NCBI RefSeq assembly: GCF_003545715.1
Contig: NZ_QVNU01000011.1
Coordinates: forward strand, 59,660 to 123,659
Length of the DNA: 64,000 nucleotides
DNA from: Taibaiella koreensis
GTDB lineage: Bacteria > Bacteroidota > Bacteroidia > Chitinophagales > Chitinophagaceae
Direction of reading: 5' to 3'
The position numbers were made by a program, and so were the translations under genes. Below are positions 1 to 8,222 of this stretch, piece after piece. Position 1 is the first letter of the stretch. Each line of letters opens with the position of its first letter. The notes beneath the pieces are model-generated. The model was not told the origin of the DNA. It did no database searches and saw only the letters and a list, made by a program, of their open reading frames with translations.

Positions 1-341
1 ATCACCCGTCCCTGCACCACATGTGCATTCATTACCTGGTGCAGCATAGTCACCGTAGACACGATCGTATCGCCGACCGCCGGCAGCAGGGTCACCTCAA
101 AATTCTTTACTGCGCCGATAAAGCCTACCGGGGCCGGTTGCTGCTGTTGCGCCGCCTTCCAGCCCGTACCTGCGGCAGCGGTTTGCGCCATATTCTCGAT
201 CAGCCCGGGCTCTGTAAATACCCCATCATCGACAAACAGGTGCCCTTCCCGGATCGTGAAGCGGGTGCAGGTCTCCGTTTCGGTAACCTGCTCTACTGCA
301 TCGATCATCTCGAAGGGGGCCGCCTGGGGAATGTATTGCAT
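1..341 (-). CDS. 3-hydroxyacyl-ACP dehydratase-like hot-dog protein, partial (C-terminus outside window)
   Basis: The first 113 residues of a hot-dog fold protein are visible; the rest lies beyond base 1. The N-terminus has the FabZ/FabA-like layout: a short lead ending in PFEMID, then EPGLIENMAQTAAAG on the predicted central helix, then GFIGAVKNFEV and a GD pair on the next strands. Proteins of this family remove water from 3-hydroxyacyl chains carried on an acyl carrier protein. It lies downstream of an acyl carrier protein and an acyltransferase on the same strand, which suggests a polyene or flexirubin-type assembly line rather than housekeeping fatty acid synthesis. That pathway assignment is inferred from context. 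The ATG at 341 follows a promoter-like sequence by about 20 bases. Confidence 0.75.
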   Translation of the reverse strand, partial: MQYIPQAAPFEMIDAVEQVTETETCTRFTIREGHLFVDDGVFTEPGLIENMAQTAAAGTGWKAAQQQQPAPVGFIGAVKNFEVTLLPAVGDTIVSTVTMLHQVMNAHVVQGRV

Positions 342-363
342 GGTTAAAATCTGATTGGTGCGG

Positions 364-394
364 CGAAATTAAACATTAACCGGTAGCTCTGCAA
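364..394 (-). promoter_or_regulatory. Candidate promoter of the dehydratase gene
   Basis: On the minus strand a TTG at 394-392 is followed after 20 bases by TAATTTCG (371-364), seven of eight matches to the Bacteroidota -7 consensus TAnnTTTG. The start codon at 341 follows. Together with the hairpin at 458-503 this suggests the dehydratase has its own promoter. Confidence 0.4.
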
Positions 395-457
395 TACCGG
401 GAAAGGCGGATTTTTCAGGCGATGACTGCCATAGCTGAGAACAACTGATCCAGAGGG

Positions 458-503
458 AAAGCATCCTTGTAGGCCCATAGCACGACACTTACAAGGATGC
501 TTT
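458..503 (-). terminator. Hairpin after the acyltransferase gene
   Basis: Arms 458-471 and 490-503 are perfectly complementary over 14 bp, with an 18-base loop. The stem begins at the acyltransferase stop codon. Only a short run of T follows on the minus strand, so it may be a terminator or a processing/stability hairpin. Confidence 0.6.
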
Positions 504-1402
504 TAAGATACAGCAGGCGCTTCCGGAACAGCCCAGAAATCAAAATAATTGAACCATTGTTCCGGGTATTGCTTCACTTTTTCTTCCAAAAGGCCTACAT
601 AATCGGCGAGCATCGCTTCGGCGCCGGTGGTACCCCGCCCTTCGTAGACTTTGGGAGGATTACCGTAGAAATGATACCCGTATTTGGACTCCTTGAGTGC
701 AAATACGAAGCAGACCGGTGCTTTCAGCTTGCTGGCCAAAACAAAAGGACCAAGAGGGAAATGCGCTTCTGCCCCGAGAAAAGAATGAGCAATGGTGCGG
801 TTGCCGGGCACATAACGGTCGGCATGGATACAGATCAGCTCGTTGCGGCGTAAAGCGGCCGACATCTCATAAATATGAGACATATCTTCCTTAATAAAAA
901 TGATGTTGAATGTTTTGGGCCCGGTCACCTTGTCCAGGTATTGCTTGATCTGCTGTGCCTCGCCATCGTACATAACGATGTTGATGACGGAATTGAGCCG
1001 TTGCAGCAAGTGGCCGGCCATTTCATAGTTACCCAGGTGCGCGCTGACGATGATGCCGCCCTGGCCGCCGTCTGCCAACTGGTTTAGGTATTGCCCTCCC
1101 GTGCGCTCTACGGTAAAGCGGTGCTTTTGCCCGCTCATCACTACGATACGATCGATGATGGTTTGCCCAAAGGTGAGGATATTGCTACGGATCAGGCGGC
1201 GGGTATGTGCCGGGCCCAGCTGTAAGCGGTCGCGGTACAGGTCGCGTAGCGGCCGTGTGGCCCTGGGTACAAACCACAGGTAGTACAGCACTACAAACCG
1301 TAGTAGCCAGTAAGCGGGCGTAATGCCTCCCCAACGCAACAGTAAAATAAAAATCGAATAACCGAGACGGTTACCTTTCGATTGTCCATCCCAGGTGGAC
1401 AT
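503..1402 (-). CDS. LpxL/HtrB-type lysophospholipid acyltransferase
   Basis: This 299-residue protein belongs to the lipid A biosynthesis acyltransferase superfamily, which moves acyl groups onto lipid or polyketide-like acceptors at the inner membrane. A hydrophobic segment lies near residues 15-45. The catalytic motif HLGNYE occupies residues 122-127, with His122 and Glu127 as the expected HX4E pair. The tail contains the family-typical QWFNYFDFW. The gene starts 4 bases after the acyl carrier protein stop, so the two are co-transcribed and probably translationally coupled. Next to an acyl carrier protein and a dehydratase, it more likely acylates a flexirubin/aryl-polyene intermediate than lipid A; this is inference from context. 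Confidence 0.85.
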   Translation of the reverse strand: MSTWDGQSKGNRLGYSIFILLLRWGGITPAYWLLRFVVLYYLWFVPRATRPLRDLYRDRLQLGPAHTRRLIRSNILTFGQTIIDRIVVMSGQKHRFTVERTGGQYLNQLADGGQGGIIVSAHLGNYEMAGHLLQRLNSVINIVMYDGEAQQIKQYLDKVTGPKTFNIIFIKEDMSHIYEMSAALRRNELICIHADRYVPGNRTIAHSFLGAEAHFPLGPFVLASKLKAPVCFVFALKESKYGYHFYGNPPKVYEGRGTTGAEAMLADYVGLLEEKVKQYPEQWFNYFDFWAVPEAPAVS

Positions 1403-1406
1403 TTCC

Positions 1407-1664
1407 TCAGGCAGTTATATTGGTTTCGAGCCGGTTGGCTACATAATCGTAGAAATCCTTGATGGTGATCATGGTCTGGAAATCTTCGGGCCTTACTTTA
1501 AAGCCGAAATTACTCTCAATAGCCACAATAAGATCAATGTAATCAAGGCTATCCAGATCAAGGGTCTCTTTAAGGGTAGCTTCGGGGGTAATAGCAGACG
1601 GTTCTACCTCAAAGTCTTCTGCCAAAAAATCGTTTATACGACTTACTATTTCCTGATAATTCAT
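1407..1664 (-). CDS. Acyl carrier protein
   Basis: An 85-residue carrier protein. The phosphopantetheine attachment motif DSLD is at residues 38-41, with Ser39 as the modified residue, followed by the usual acidic helix (DLIVAIESNFGF). It carries growing acyl chains as thioesters. It is the first gene of a minus-strand operon with the acyltransferase 4 bases downstream. The housekeeping acpP is usually beside fabF; none is present here, which fits a specialised carrier of a secondary lipid or pigment pathway. Confidence 0.92.
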   Translation of the reverse strand: MNYQEIVSRINDFLAEDFEVEPSAITPEATLKETLDLDSLDYIDLIVAIESNFGFKVRPEDFQTMITIKDFYDYVANRLETNITA

Positions 1665-1745
1665 GTCAATACTGCTTCGATGATCTTTGTTATAGGGTTG
1701 TTATAGGGTTCTCGGAAATACACACAGGGCTTTCCATAAAACATG

Positions 1746-1753
1746 CAAAGGTA
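1746..1753 (-). promoter_or_regulatory. -7 box of the acyl carrier protein operon
   Basis: TACCTTTG on the minus strand (1753-1746) is a perfect match to the Bacteroidota -7 element. No clear -33 TTG is visible at the usual distance. The leader to the start at 1664 would be about 75 bases and contains the 11-bp tandem duplication. Confidence 0.5.
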
Positions 1754-1943
1754 AATATATTTTTGAATAAGAGAAGAGACCCGGTTAAGAATTACGCCTT
1801 TTTACCGGGTGATCGCATGCAAACCGCTGATCCTGAAAAGCGGCAAAAACAGGCAGGCAAAAACCTGTTGTTTTCATCCGGCTCTTCCCCCTGTTTTCCG
1901 GGAGAAAACAGCATAAAAAAATTCTTCATTTTGATGTAGAAGC

Positions 1944-1973
1944 TTTGTTTTCTAATTAAAACGCTTACCTTTG
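1944..1973 (+). promoter_or_regulatory. Promoter of the ATP synthase operon
   Basis: TTTG (1944-1947) and TACCTTTG (1966-1973) are perfect matches to the Bacteroidota -33 and -7 elements with an 18-base spacer. Transcription would start near 1977-1980, only 11-14 bases before the GTG of atpB. Confidence 0.75.
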
Positions 1974-1990
1974 CGCAAAATTTCAGTGCT

Positions 1991-3115
1991 GTGTTAACTA
2001 TTTGTAAACGGTTATTTGCTGTCTTATTCTTTATCGTAGCGGGTTTCAGCGCTTTTGCCTCTGAAGAGCATGCTGGAGCGTCCCATGGCGAAAAGAAAGA
2101 ATTTGACGCTTCGGAAGTAATATTTGGCCACATCGGCGACAACCACGACTGGCATTTTTTTGACTGGAACGGCCACCCCTTTTCAGTACCGCTTCCGGTA
2201 ATCGTTTACCACCCGCAAAAAGGGCTCTCCGTTTTCTCCTCTGCACGTTTTCATCATGGTCATGAATCTTACGAAGGCTATGCCCTTGATGAAAAAAACA
2301 AGATCGTTTCCGAAGACGGCGTAGCGATCAAAGATTTTTCCATTACCAAGAATGTAGCCTCCATGCTGATCTCTGTGATCCTGCTCCTGCTGATCATGAC
2401 CAGCGTGGCGAAAAAATACAAAAAGAACGGCGCGATGAAAGCACCCTCCGGTTTCCAGAATGCGCTGGAGCCTGTGATCGTGTTTGTACGCGACGAGGTA
2501 GCCAAGCCCAACCTGGGTCATAAGTATATGCGCTATATGCCTTTGCTGCTTACCGTATTCTTCTTTATCTGGATCAACAACCTGCTAGGCCTGCTGCCCG
2601 GTGGCGCCAACTTTACCGGCAATATCGCCGTTACCGCCGCCCTGTCGCTGATCTCGTTCATCGTGATCATTTTCAGCGGCAACAAGCACTTCTGGGGGCA
2701 CCTGTTCAACCCTCCCGGCGTGCCTTTCGGCATCAAGCTGTTGCTGGTCCCTATCGAGATCATTTCCCTGTTCATTAAGCCCGTTGCCCTCATGATCCGT
2801 CTTTTCGCCAATATGCTGGCGGGACACATCATTATCCTGAGCGTAATTTCCATGATCTTTATTTTCGGCGCCATCAGCAGCTATGCAGGCTGGGGCTTCG
2901 TACCGGTATCACTGGCTTTCGCTATATTCATGTTCTTCCTGGAGCTGCTGGTAGCTGCCATCCAGGCCTTCATCTTTACCAACCTGACCGCAGTATTCAT
3001 CGGCCAGGCGATCGAAGAAGCGCATCATCACGATCATGAGCACGAAGAATACCATGCCAAGCATCCGGTAACCGGACAGGGCTATAATGTATCGGAGCAG
3101 GAGATCATCGCCTGA
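1991..3115 (+). CDS. atpB: ATP synthase F0 subunit a
   Basis: Subunit a forms the proton half-channels next to the c-ring in the inner membrane. This 374-residue protein has a cleavable-looking signal sequence (residues 1-23) and a long N-terminal periplasmic segment, as in other Bacteroidota. Four or five hydrophobic helices follow. The essential arginine is in MIRLFANMLAGH. The C-terminus is His- and Glu-rich (HHHDHEHEEYHAKH). A GTG start at 1991 is chosen because it begins the signal peptide and lies just after a perfect promoter; no in-frame ATG exists upstream. It is the first gene of the atpBEFHA operon. Confidence 0.95.
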   Translation: MLTICKRLFAVLFFIVAGFSAFASEEHAGASHGEKKEFDASEVIFGHIGDNHDWHFFDWNGHPFSVPLPVIVYHPQKGLSVFSSARFHHGHESYEGYALDEKNKIVSEDGVAIKDFSITKNVASMLISVILLLLIMTSVAKKYKKNGAMKAPSGFQNALEPVIVFVRDEVAKPNLGHKYMRYMPLLLTVFFFIWINNLLGLLPGGANFTGNIAVTAALSLISFIVIIFSGNKHFWGHLFNPPGVPFGIKLLLVPIEIISLFIKPVALMIRLFANMLAGHIIILSVISMIFIFGAISSYAGWGFVPVSLAFAIFMFFLELLVAAIQAFIFTNLTAVFIGQAIEEAHHHDHEHEEYHAKHPVTGQGYNVSEQEIIA

Positions 3116-3159
3116 AGAGAAGCTTAAGCTATTTGACAAACACGTTTTTTCATTTTTAA

Positions 3160-3420
<261 letters not shown>

Positions 3421-3439
3421 TTTCGGTACGGTCATTTAC

Positions 3440-3480
3440 AACAGCTGCGCCCGACGCAAAGGGCCGAGGACGCAGCTGTT
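3440..3480 (+). terminator. Hairpin between atpE and atpF
   Basis: Arms AACAGCTGCG (3440-3449) and CGCAGCTGTT (3471-3480) form a perfect 10-bp stem with a 21-base loop, followed only by a weak T run. It lies inside the operon, so partial termination or 3' protection of the upstream mRNA is more likely than a full stop. Either would help make more subunit c than its neighbours. Confidence 0.5.
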
Positions 3481-3540
3481 CTTTACGAAAATAGAAAGTA
3501 AAAGCGCTATAATTTAATTCACAATTCAAATTTTACAGCA

Positions 3541-4035
3541 ATGGATTTGCTTATTCCTGATTTAGGTTTGTTTTTCTGGACCCTGCTCGCCTTCCTGGTC
3601 GTTTTATTCATCCTGAGGAAATTTGCCTGGGGCCCTATCGTAAAAGCGCTGCAAGAGCGTGAAAGCGGTATCGCCGACAGCATTGCTGCTGCCGAAAAGG
3701 TAAAAGCAGAAATGAAGGAAATGCAGTCTCAGAACGAGAGCCTGCTGATCCAGGCCCGCGAAGAGCGCACCCAGATGCTGAAAGAGGCTAAAGAAACCAA
3801 GGACAGGATCATTAACGAAGCGAAAGAACAAGCCAAAACGGAAGCGAATAAGATACTGGAAGATACCCGTCTGCAGATCGAGCGCCAGAAAATGGCCGCT
3901 ATGACCGAGGTAAAGAACGAGATCGGCAACCTGGCCGTAGAAGTAGCCGAAAAGATACTGCGCAAGCAACTTGCAGGACAAGAAGCGCAGCAGGGCTTTG
4001 TGCAGATGCTGGCCGACGAGATCAAACTGAATTAA
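3541..4035 (+). CDS. atpF: ATP synthase F0 subunit b
   Basis: The peripheral-stalk subunit. Residues 5-25 form one membrane helix; the remainder is a long charged coiled coil (many Glu, Lys, Ala, Gln), which binds subunit delta. The length of 164 residues is normal. It lies 120 bases after atpE, the largest internal gap of the operon. Confidence 0.95.
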   Translation: MDLLIPDLGLFFWTLLAFLVVLFILRKFAWGPIVKALQERESGIADSIAAAEKVKAEMKEMQSQNESLLIQAREERTQMLKEAKETKDRIINEAKEQAKTEANKILEDTRLQIERQKMAAMTEVKNEIGNLAVEVAEKILRKQLAGQEAQQGFVQMLADEIKLN

Positions 4036-4085
4036 TCATTCCCGGATAGCGCCGCCGCTATTCCGTCAACGCGACAATTGAATAT

Positions 4086-4646
4086 ATGCAAAATCCCCGT
4101 CTCGCATCCAGGTATGCCAAATCGCTGATCGATATCGCCCAGGAACAAAACGCCCTGGAAGCGGTACTGGATGATATGGAGCTGATACAGCAGATATGCC
4201 AGAGCAATCACGACTTTGTACTGATGCTGAAAAGCCCTGTGGTAAAATCGGATAAGAAAATGGCTATCCTGCACACGGTGCTGGATGGCAGGGTACAGCC
4301 GGTCACTATGGGCTTTATTAATCTGCTGGTGAACAAGGGACGCGAGTTCTATCTGCCCGAGATCGTAGAGGCATTCTCTACCCAGTATAAAGAACTGAAG
4401 CATATCCGTACGGTAAACCTGACTACTGCTGTAGCCATTGACGATAACGTTAAAAAGCTGATCTTTGATAAAGTAACAGCCTCGATCGCCGATGGACACG
4501 TGGAACTGAATACTTTTGTGAACGAGGACCTGATCGGCGGCTTTACTCTGGAGGTAGACGACAAACTGTTTGATGCGAGCATCAGGAGAGACCTGAACGA
4601 CATCAAGCAACAGTTTACCAAAAACCTGTTCGTTGCCGATATGTAA
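4086..4646 (+). CDS. atpH: ATP synthase F1 subunit delta
   Basis: The 186-residue delta subunit connects the b stalk to the top of the F1 head. It has the helical N-terminal OSCP-like domain (RYAKSLIDIAQEQ at the start) and the C-terminal region ending in the typical DLIGGFTLEVDDKLFDASIR pattern. It lies between atpF and atpA with gaps of 50 and 59 bases. Confidence 0.95.
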   Translation: MQNPRLASRYAKSLIDIAQEQNALEAVLDDMELIQQICQSNHDFVLMLKSPVVKSDKKMAILHTVLDGRVQPVTMGFINLLVNKGREFYLPEIVEAFSTQYKELKHIRTVNLTTAVAIDDNVKKLIFDKVTASIADGHVELNTFVNEDLIGGFTLEVDDKLFDASIRRDLNDIKQQFTKNLFVADM

Positions 4647-4705
4647 GCGACAGGGCTGACAAACAAAAACAACAATTCATTTTATCTTTTTAATTCCTAT
4701 AGAAA

Positions 4706-6283
4706 ATGGTTGAGATCAAACCGGATGAAATATCGGCGATATTGCGCCAACAGTTAAGCAACTTCAACGGCTCTGCCGATCTGGAAGAAGTAGGAACAGT
4801 ACTGCAGGTGGGCGATGGTATTGCCCGCGTTTACGGTCTGGGTGGTGTACGCCAGGGCGAGCTGGTAGAATTTGAAGATGGCACCAAGGCTATCGCGCTG
4901 AACCTGGAAGAAGACAATGTGGGTGTGGTACTGATGGGTGAAAGTGATTCTATCAAAGAAGGTTCTAAAGTGCGCCGTACCGGCAAGATCGCATCCATTA
5001 AAGTAGGTGAAGGCCTTATCGGCCGCGTGGTCAACACCCTGGGTGAACCCATCGACGGTAAAGGTCCTATCAGCGGTGAGTTGTACGAAATGCCGATCGA
5101 GCGTAAAGCCCCCGGCGTATTGTTCCGTGAGCCGGTAAAAGAGCCGCTGCAGACCGGAATCAAGTCTATCGATGCCATGATCCCCATCGGACGTGGCCAA
5201 CGTGAGTTGGTAATCGGTGACCGTGGTACGGGTAAGACTGCCATCTGTCTTGATACGATTATCAACCAGAAAGAATTTTTCGAAGCAGGTAAACCTGTAT
5301 ATTGTATCTATGTAGCGATTGGTCAGAAAGCATCTACCGTAGCTGCAGTAATGAAGACGCTGGAAGAGAACGGTGCCATGACCTACACAACTGTAGTCTG
5401 CGCTTCCGCTGCCGACCCGGCTCCCCTGCAGTTCTATGCTCCCTTTGCCGGCGCTGCTATCGGTGAGTTCTTCCGCGATACCGGACGCCCTGCCCTGGTG
5501 GTATACGATGACCTGTCCAAGCAGGCCGTAGCTTACCGTGAGGTTTCTCTGCTGCTGCGTCGTCCGCCCGGTCGTGAGGCCTATCCCGGCGACGTATTCT
5601 ACCTGCATAGCCGTCTGCTCGAGCGTGCTGCCAAAGTGATTAACAACGACGCCATCGTGAAGAACATGAACGATCTTCCCGAAAGCATCAAACATATGGT
5701 GAAAGGCGGCGGTAGCCTTACTGCCCTGCCGATCATCGAAACCCAGGCTGGTGACGTATCGGCTTATATCCCTACCAACGTGATCTCGATCACCGATGGC
5801 CAGATCTTCCTGGAAAGTAACCTGTTCAACGCCGGCATCCGCCCTGCGATCAACGTAGGTATCTCTGTAAGCCGCGTAGGTGGTAGCGCTCAGATCAAAT
5901 CTATGAAGAAAGTATCCGGTACGCTGAAGCTCGATCAGGCCCTGTACCGCGAGATGGAGGCCTTCTCCAAATTTGGCGGCGACCTTGATGCGGCTACCAA
6001 GACCGTAATCGACAAAGGCGCCCGTAACGTGGAGATCCTGAAGCAGACCCAGTTCAATCCCTACCCTGTAGAAAAGCAAGTAGCGATCATTTACCTGGGT
6101 ACCAATAACCTGCTGCGCGAAGTGCCGGTGAAAAAGGTAAAAGCGTTCGAAGATGCTTTTATGATGGAGCTGGAAAGCAAAATGCCACAGCTGCTGGCTG
6201 AGTTCAAGAAAGGCAACCTGCCCGAAGAAGGACTGAGCAAAATGGTAGCGCTGGCACAAGGCCTGATCCCGCAATTCAAATAA
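4706..6283 (+). CDS. atpA: ATP synthase F1 subunit alpha
   Basis: The non-catalytic nucleotide-binding subunit of F1, 525 residues, close to the usual length. Walker A GDRGTGKT is at residues 171-178. The conserved stretch [20 protein letters not shown] contains the Walker B aspartates, and [12 protein letters not shown] follows. It is the last gene of the operon: a strong terminator begins 20 bases after the stop. The gamma subunit gene atpG, which usually follows atpA in this phylum, is not in the window. Confidence 0.97.
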   Translation: MVEIKPDEISAILRQQLSNFNGSADLEEVGTVLQVGDGIARVYGLGGVRQGELVEFEDGTKAIALNLEEDNVGVVLMGESDSIKEGSKVRRTGKIASIKVGEGLIGRVVNTLGEPIDGKGPISGELYEMPIERKAPGVLFREPVKEPLQTGIKSIDAMIPIGRGQRELVIGDRGTGKTAICLDTIINQKEFFEAGKPVYCIYVAIGQKASTVAAVMKTLEENGAMTYTTVVCASAADPAPLQFYAPFAGAAIGEFFRDTGRPALVVYDDLSKQAVAYREVSLLLRRPPGREAYPGDVFYLHSRLLERAAKVINNDAIVKNMNDLPESIKHMVKGGGSLTALPIIETQAGDVSAYIPTNVISITDGQIFLESNLFNAGIRPAINVGISVSRVGGSAQIKSMKKVSGTLKLDQALYREMEAFSKFGGDLDAATKTVIDKGARNVEILKQTQFNPYPVEKQVAIIYLGTNNLLREVPVKKVKAFEDAFMMELESKMPQLLAEFKKGNLPEEGLSKMVALAQGLIPQFK

Positions 6284-6303
6284 ATAACGACACCATTTTA
6301 TAG

Positions 6304-6331
6304 AATAAGCCCCGCTTACGCGGGGCTTATT
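6304..6331. terminator. Bidirectional terminator between atpA and the S41 peptidase
   Basis: AATAAGCCCCG (6304-6314) and CGGGGCTTATT (6321-6331) form a perfect 11-bp stem with a 6-base loop. It is followed on the plus strand by TGTTTTT. The stem overlaps the stop codon (6327-6329) of the convergent peptidase gene. Confidence 0.9.
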
Positions 6332-8006
6332 TGTTTTTATTGTCCACTATCGGACAACCGGTAATACTTTCCAGCACCTCATCCCGGCCGGCGCGCATAC
6401 TGGCTATTGTTGGCCGTACTACCTGGTCGATCTTCAGTCCGTTACGCTGGCACTGGTATCCGTCGTCGTAGTACCAGCCCAGGCCGGTAAACCAGAATGT
6501 TTTGTCCTGGTGATTGATGATATTGATGTTACCATCTGCGCCCGCCGTCTGCGAACCGACCACTATAGCGCCGGGCGCGTGGCTCAGGTATTGTACGGTA
6601 TACTCTGCATGGCTTTGGGTCATTTCGTTGACCATAAAATAAAGGCGGCCTTTATATGGATGGGGATTGGACCATGTCCCCAGGTTGGTGTTATCGTTAT
6701 CCCGGCTGAACCAACCTGGCGCCTTCAGATTGGGCCGGAAGATAAGTGCCGTAGTTACCGGTGCGGAAAACAAGTAACGCGCCAGCTCCGCCATGGTACC
6801 ATTGGGATAGTTACGTACATCAAACACAATCGCCGGCTTATCTTTCAGCGCCGCATACATGCTGTCTACCTGCTCGGGCATCAATTTACCCATATTTACG
6901 TAGCCATAGCCATTGCACAATGTCGTCCATACCGGCATCCGGTCTGTTTGTGTCAGCCACCGGGACCATTGTGCACCGTCCAGGGTATCATTGATATCCC
7001 TTGTATAGGTATGGGCAGAGGCATTGCGGAACATAAAGCTTCTCCGGCCTTTCCCGGGGCCACGGACCAGCAAGCTGCAGGCTTCCCTGTAAAAGGCCGG
7101 CTCATTGGAACTGGGATAAAGGTCATGATAGGAATTGACGATCGTGGCCACAGGCACACCGTCTATCGCCAACAGCTCATCGCCTGTCGAAACACCAGGG
7201 ATATCCGGCATCACCCGGTCTACAATGATTTTGTTTTCTACCCAACGCAGGCGCAAGCCCGTAAAAGAGCCTGGGAAAAGACGCAAGGCCTCCGACTTAA
7301 AAAAGCCATGTGAATCGTCTAAACGGCTTTGCATTCCGGCCAGGGCTTTAACAAAGGCTGTGGTGGTCGGGGCCGCCATTACTTCGGAGATAGCCTGCAG
7401 CAAAACGCTGTCCCAGCTTTGATCGGCCAGATTACGATAAGGCCCCAGGTAATTGAAAGCATTCCAATAATAAAACAGCTGCAGGAGCCGGTCCGCTTCG
7501 AGGCTGTCGCTTGTAACACAGGACAATTTGTCTTTGCTGAAGTCGACATAGCTTCTGTAGGCCGGATCCCTATATTGGTTGCGGATCAGGCGGCACTCCA
7601 GGGAATCGTTATATCCGGCCCGGCACTTAAATGTATCTAAGAAGTCGCGCACTGCTACAGAAAAAGCAGGATCATCTGTCCATGCGAGCTGCAGGTTCAT
7701 ATTCGAATCAACAACCGGGGGCAGTGTTGCCAGCGTCGCAGGTATCTGACCGGCGTACTGCAGGAATTGATCCATGTGATCGTTGAATGCCGCGTTGCTG
7801 GTCGCATTTTTCACCAATGGGATCGTCTGCTGCAGCAGGCTGTCCCAATTGATCCGGCAGGTATTCGGGCTGTAGTATCTGAGGTAGCCGGATACTTTGC
7901 AAAGCCGCCAGAGGCGCCCCTCCGTATTATCGGGTACTGCCTGTGCCCTGCTGCCGGTATACAACACCAATAGCAGCTGAACAAGCAGGAAAAGCTCTTT
8001 TTTCAT
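6327..8006 (-). CDS. S41 family peptidase, exported, without T9SS tail
   Basis: A 559-residue C-terminal-processing-type (S41) protease with a signal peptide ending near the AQA at residues 21-23. A helical N-terminal region is followed by a PDZ-like part (RLRWVENKIIVDRVMPDIPGV, then GDELLAIDGVPV). The protease core contains VFDVRNYPNGT, the probable nucleophile Ser465 in TQSHAEYT, and GSQTAGADGN. It is a close paralogue of the next gene, sharing many identical blocks, but stops right after ESITGCP and lacks the T9SS sorting domain of its partner. It is therefore expected to stay in the periplasm or use another route. The substrate is unknown. Confidence 0.88.
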   Translation of the reverse strand: MKKELFLLVQLLLVLYTGSRAQAVPDNTEGRLWRLCKVSGYLRYYSPNTCRINWDSLLQQTIPLVKNATSNAAFNDHMDQFLQYAGQIPATLATLPPVVDSNMNLQLAWTDDPAFSVAVRDFLDTFKCRAGYNDSLECRLIRNQYRDPAYRSYVDFSKDKLSCVTSDSLEADRLLQLFYYWNAFNYLGPYRNLADQSWDSVLLQAISEVMAAPTTTAFVKALAGMQSRLDDSHGFFKSEALRLFPGSFTGLRLRWVENKIIVDRVMPDIPGVSTGDELLAIDGVPVATIVNSYHDLYPSSNEPAFYREACSLLVRGPGKGRRSFMFRNASAHTYTRDINDTLDGAQWSRWLTQTDRMPVWTTLCNGYGYVNMGKLMPEQVDSMYAALKDKPAIVFDVRNYPNGTMAELARYLFSAPVTTALIFRPNLKAPGWFSRDNDNTNLGTWSNPHPYKGRLYFMVNEMTQSHAEYTVQYLSHAPGAIVVGSQTAGADGNINIINHQDKTFWFTGLGWYYDDGYQCQRNGLKIDQVVRPTIASMRAGRDEVLESITGCPIVDNKNK

Positions 8007-8040
8007 GAGGGATAGGTTCGATCACAAAATAAAAGATTAA

Positions 8041-8200
8041 ATGACTATCCCGATATAGGAAACAAAACAATTTCCGGTCCTTGAGCATGTCGAACTTTTC
8101 TTACCGAAGGTAAAGGACAGCTATAAAAGGTGCTTCGACGGGCTCAGCAACCGTTATCAAGAAGAATTTGGCTAATGTTGCCTATATCGGGATAGTCCGT
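8041..8200. mobile_element. MITE-like palindromic element, copy 1
   Basis: Two 22-bp arms (8043-8064 and 8176-8197) are inverted repeats with a single mismatch, bounded by GACTATCCCGATATAGG. The 9-bp sequence AAAGATTAA occurs directly on both sides (8032-8040 and 8201-8209), as expected for a target-site duplication. The interior has no open frame. The reverse complement of the interior matches copy 2 at 32074-32204 in several blocks, for example AACGGTTGCT and CAAGGACCGG. A non-autonomous transposable element moved by a transposase encoded elsewhere is the simplest reading. Confidence 0.75.
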
Positions 8201-8222
8201 AAAGATTAACCGGTACCCCAAC

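Larger units (their letters stand above)
1665..1990. other. Divergent intergenic region between the ACP gene and atpB
   Basis: This 326-bp stretch holds back-to-back promoters for the acyl carrier protein (minus) and atpB (plus). It also has a perfect 11-bp tandem duplication (TTGTTATAGGG, 1687-1697 and 1698-1708) in the leader of the acyl carrier protein gene. No credible gene is present; the open frame on the minus strand at 1792-2142 overlaps atpB and looks spurious. Confidence 0.6.

Noticed and set aside
1792..2142. 116-codon minus-strand frame at the atpB start
   Set aside because: Overlaps atpB and its promoter; no recognisable protein.
4754..6274. 506-codon open frame on the minus strand opposite atpA
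   Set aside because: Complete overlap with a conserved gene; its His/Tyr/Thr-rich composition is that of an antisense shadow.
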